Shown piece after piece: positions 5,724-6,783 of a DNA stretch of 6,783 bases. The DNA comes from Gammaproteobacteria bacterium. Its GTDB lineage: Bacteria > Pseudomonadota > Gammaproteobacteria > GCA-001735895. The notes beneath the pieces were generated by a model. The model made no database searches. It saw nothing but the letters and a program-made list of their open reading frames with translations, and was not told where the DNA came from. The position numbers and the translations under genes were made by a program. The stretch spans positions 1 to 6,783 of the forward strand of contig JAOUJX010000229.1 in the NCBI GenBank assembly GCA_029882955.1. Reading direction: 5' to 3'. Within the stretch, counting starts at the first letter, position 1; every line of letters begins with the position of its first letter.

Positions 5724-5776
5724 TCGGTTATTTGATTTTTTGCTGAAAATTTAATCAAAAAATGTCAATAAACCGA
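5724..5776 (+). repeat. Long imperfect inverted repeat (leader hairpin) before the fliE ribosome site
   Basis: The left arm 5724-5742 and right arm 5756-5776 pair over 18 base pairs, interrupted by three small bulges, around a 13-base loop (5743-5755). The base of the stem (TCGGTT with AACCGA) and the top (ATTTTTTG with CAAAAAAT) are perfect. The stem ends four bases before the TAGGAG ribosome site of fliE, so in the mRNA it could affect translation or decay. The right arm contains FleQ-box-like site 2, so the structure may equally be an inverted duplication of protein-binding DNA. Confidence 0.6.
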
Positions 5777-5777
5777 C
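5764..5777 (+). promoter_or_regulatory. FleQ-box-like site 2 in the fliE leader
   Basis: GTCAATAAACCGAC matches 12 of 14 positions of the Pseudomonas FleQ box, with CC in place of TT in the right half. It lies at about +87 to +100 from the predicted fliE start, exactly 60 bases after site 1, so the two may be occupied together by a FleQ oligomer. It sits almost wholly in the right arm of the leader hairpin and four bases before the fliE ribosome site. Confidence 0.6.
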
Positions 5778-5793
5778 TGGTAGGAGTTAGAGC

Positions 5794-6117
5794 ATGATTA
5801 ATAAGGTACAAAATAATTTATTAAGCCAGATGCAGGCACTTGAGTCGATGGCCCAGGGACAGACTCTAAAGCTCGAACAAAAGACTGACGAAACTACCAG
5901 TTTTTCAAGCATGATGCAGCAGGCAATTAATCAGGTTAACGATACCCAGATGCACGCGAGTCAACTGACCAAAGCATTTGAAATGGGGGACTCGAATCTC
6001 GATATCTCCGAAGTGATGATTGCGGTACAGAAATCAAGCGTTTCTTTTCAGGCTCTTACCGAAGTACGTAATAAATTACTGACAGCCTACCAGGATGTCA
6101 TGAACATGCCGGTTTAG
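5794..6117 (+). CDS. fliE: Flagellar basal-body protein FliE
   Basis: A 107-residue protein of the usual FliE length (about 100-110). FliE joins the membrane MS ring (FliF) to the proximal rod and is exported by the flagellar type III apparatus, so no signal peptide is expected. The hallmark C-terminal half is present: FSSMMQQAINQVNDTQMHASQLTKAFEMGD at 37-66, then the strongly conserved stretch of about 71-105 (SEVMIAVQKSSVSFQALTEVRNKLLTAYQDVMNM). The N-terminus is a variable helix (NNLLSQMQALESM). The start is set by TAGGAG at 5781-5786, seven bases before the ATG. It is the first gene of its transcript and is followed by fliF after nine bases. Expression should follow the sigma54 promoter and FleQ-like boxes in its 116-base leader. 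Confidence 0.97.
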   Translation: MINKVQNNLLSQMQALESMAQGQTLKLEQKTDETTSFSSMMQQAINQVNDTQMHASQLTKAFEMGDSNLDISEVMIAVQKSSVSFQALTEVRNKLLTAYQDVMNMPV

Positions 6118-6126
6118 GGGTAGAAA

Positions 6127-6783
6127 ATGGCTGAAGCAACCTTAGACCAACAATCACTCCCGTCACCTGGCCAACAGGATATGGTGGCACAGAGTATGAA
6201 CCCTATTGATGCGGTCGCTCAGTCGAAAGCGGTGCGGCATTTGGGTCGCCTGGTGGGCCTGGCTGCAGCGGTAGCGATAGGAACTGTTGTTGTTATGTGG
6301 TCGGCAGAGCCTAATTATGCGCCGTTGTATTCAAATATGTCTGGTCAGGATTCGGCAGAAATTGTCGATGTTTTAATCGCTAATAATATCGAGTTTAAGC
6401 TGGATCCCGGCTCCGGAACCGTGCTGGTGGATCAGAGCAAACTTGCCGAGGCGAGGCTTAAGCTGGCATCCGAGGGTTTACCCTCGGGCAAGAGTGTCGG
6501 TATGGAAATGCTGCGCGATGACCAGGGCATGGGTACCAGCCAGTTCATAGAAAATGCTCGTTACAATCACGCTCTCGAAGCGGAATTAGTGCGTTCGGTC
6601 GAATCTATTCGCAGTGTAGACACCGCACGGGTACATCTGGCGATTCCGGAACAATCGATTTTTATTCGTAATCGTACTAAACCCAGTGCCTCGGTAATGG
6701 TGAAGTTACATTCGGGACGCGTACTGAACCGAGGCCAGGTTGGGGCTATCGTACAGATGGTGGCTTCTAGTATTCCCATGATG
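6127..6783 (+). CDS. fliF: Flagellar MS-ring protein FliF, N-terminal 219 residues, cut by window edge
   Basis: The reading frame is open to the right edge; about 550-600 residues would be normal, so about 60% is missing. FliF forms the MS ring in the inner membrane, the base on which the flagellum is built. Visible parts are a cytoplasmic tail with NPIDAVAQSKAVRHLGRL (25-42), one membrane helix at about 39-59 (LGRLVGLAAAVAIGTVVVMW), then YAPLYSNMSGQDSAEIVDVL (64-83) opening the periplasmic YscJ/FliF ring domain. Family-typical segments LASEGLP (113-119), GTSQFIENARYNHALEAEL (136-154) and ARVHLAIPE (167-175) follow. The ATG at 6127 is preceded by AGGGG at 6116-6120, which overlaps the fliE stop codon, so fliE and fliF are tightly and perhaps translationally coupled. 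Nothing in the visible part is unusual. Confidence 0.97.
   Translation, partial: MAEATLDQQSLPSPGQQDMVAQSMNPIDAVAQSKAVRHLGRLVGLAAAVAIGTVVVMWSAEPNYAPLYSNMSGQDSAEIVDVLIANNIEFKLDPGSGTVLVDQSKLAEARLKLASEGLPSGKSVGMEMLRDDQGMGTSQFIENARYNHALEAELVRSVESIRSVDTARVHLAIPEQSIFIRNRTKPSASVMVKLHSGRVLNRGQVGAIVQMVASSIPMM

Larger units (their letters stand above)
5412..5793 (+). other. Gene-poor interval between fleR and fliE carrying the fliE control region
   Basis: No conserved gene is visible in these 382 bases. From left to right they hold an A+T-only palindrome (5433-5446), a 25-codon ORF with a good ribosome site (5478-5555), and about 95 bases with nothing I recognise. Then come a near-consensus sigma54 promoter (5651-5667), a FleQ-box match (5704-5717), a long imperfect hairpin (5724-5776) and a second FleQ-box match (5764-5777). 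The last 120 bases are strikingly AT-rich and repetitive (TGTCA recurs), in contrast to the genes on both sides. No canonical intrinsic terminator for fleR is present. Confidence 0.7.

Noticed and set aside
1..6783. CRISPR array, tRNA/rRNA, insertion sequence, toxin-antitoxin or anti-phage system
   Set aside because: No regularly spaced repeats, no tRNA-like cloverleaf, no transposase motif or target-site duplication, and no defence gene family was seen on either strand.

Overview
The window carries the top of a polar-flagellum regulatory and basal-body cluster from a gammaproteobacterium. The order fleQ, fleS, fleR, fliE, fliF, all on the + strand, is the Pseudomonas/Vibrio arrangement (flrA-flrB-flrC in Vibrio). 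The FleQ ATPase and DNA-binding regions are very close to Pseudomonas FleQ as I remember it. Base composition is moderate and the intergenic stretches are very AT-rich. I cannot name a genus; a marine or environmental gammaproteobacterium is a guess.

Left part (1 to 1040, minus strand): a truncated lipoprotein of the TRAP-transporter TatT family runs off the left edge. Upstream of it is a small GTG-started protein that is a single FHA (phosphothreonine-binding) domain. Neither is a usual flagellar gene, so the flagellar cluster probably begins, or is broken, at about position 1041. In Pseudomonas this side of fleQ normally carries fliC/flaG/fliD/fliS-type genes.

Middle (1041 to 5411): a divergent intergenic region, then fleQ (sigma54 enhancer-binding master regulator), a 97-base gap with a candidate sigma54 promoter, and the fleS-fleR two-component pair. 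FleS is a soluble PAS histidine kinase. FleR is a complete REC/AAA+/HTH response regulator.

Right part (5412 to 6783): a 382-base gene-free interval, then fliE and the 5' third of fliF. The interval holds a near-consensus sigma54 promoter, two 12/14 matches to the Pseudomonas FleQ box downstream of the predicted transcription start, and a long AT-rich hairpin just before the fliE ribosome binding site. This matches the known atypical downstream binding of FleQ at fliE in Pseudomonas.

Predicted circuit: FleQ with sigma54 turns on fleSR and fliEF; FleS phosphorylates FleR; FleR with sigma54 drives later hook and basal-body genes outside the window. The main oddities are a FleQ whose N-terminal c-di-GMP-binding arginine motif (LFRS) is replaced while the rest of the pocket is kept, a FleQ box embedded in an RNA-capable hairpin, and a fleS promoter that would give a nearly leaderless mRNA. 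No new defence or mobile system is visible.
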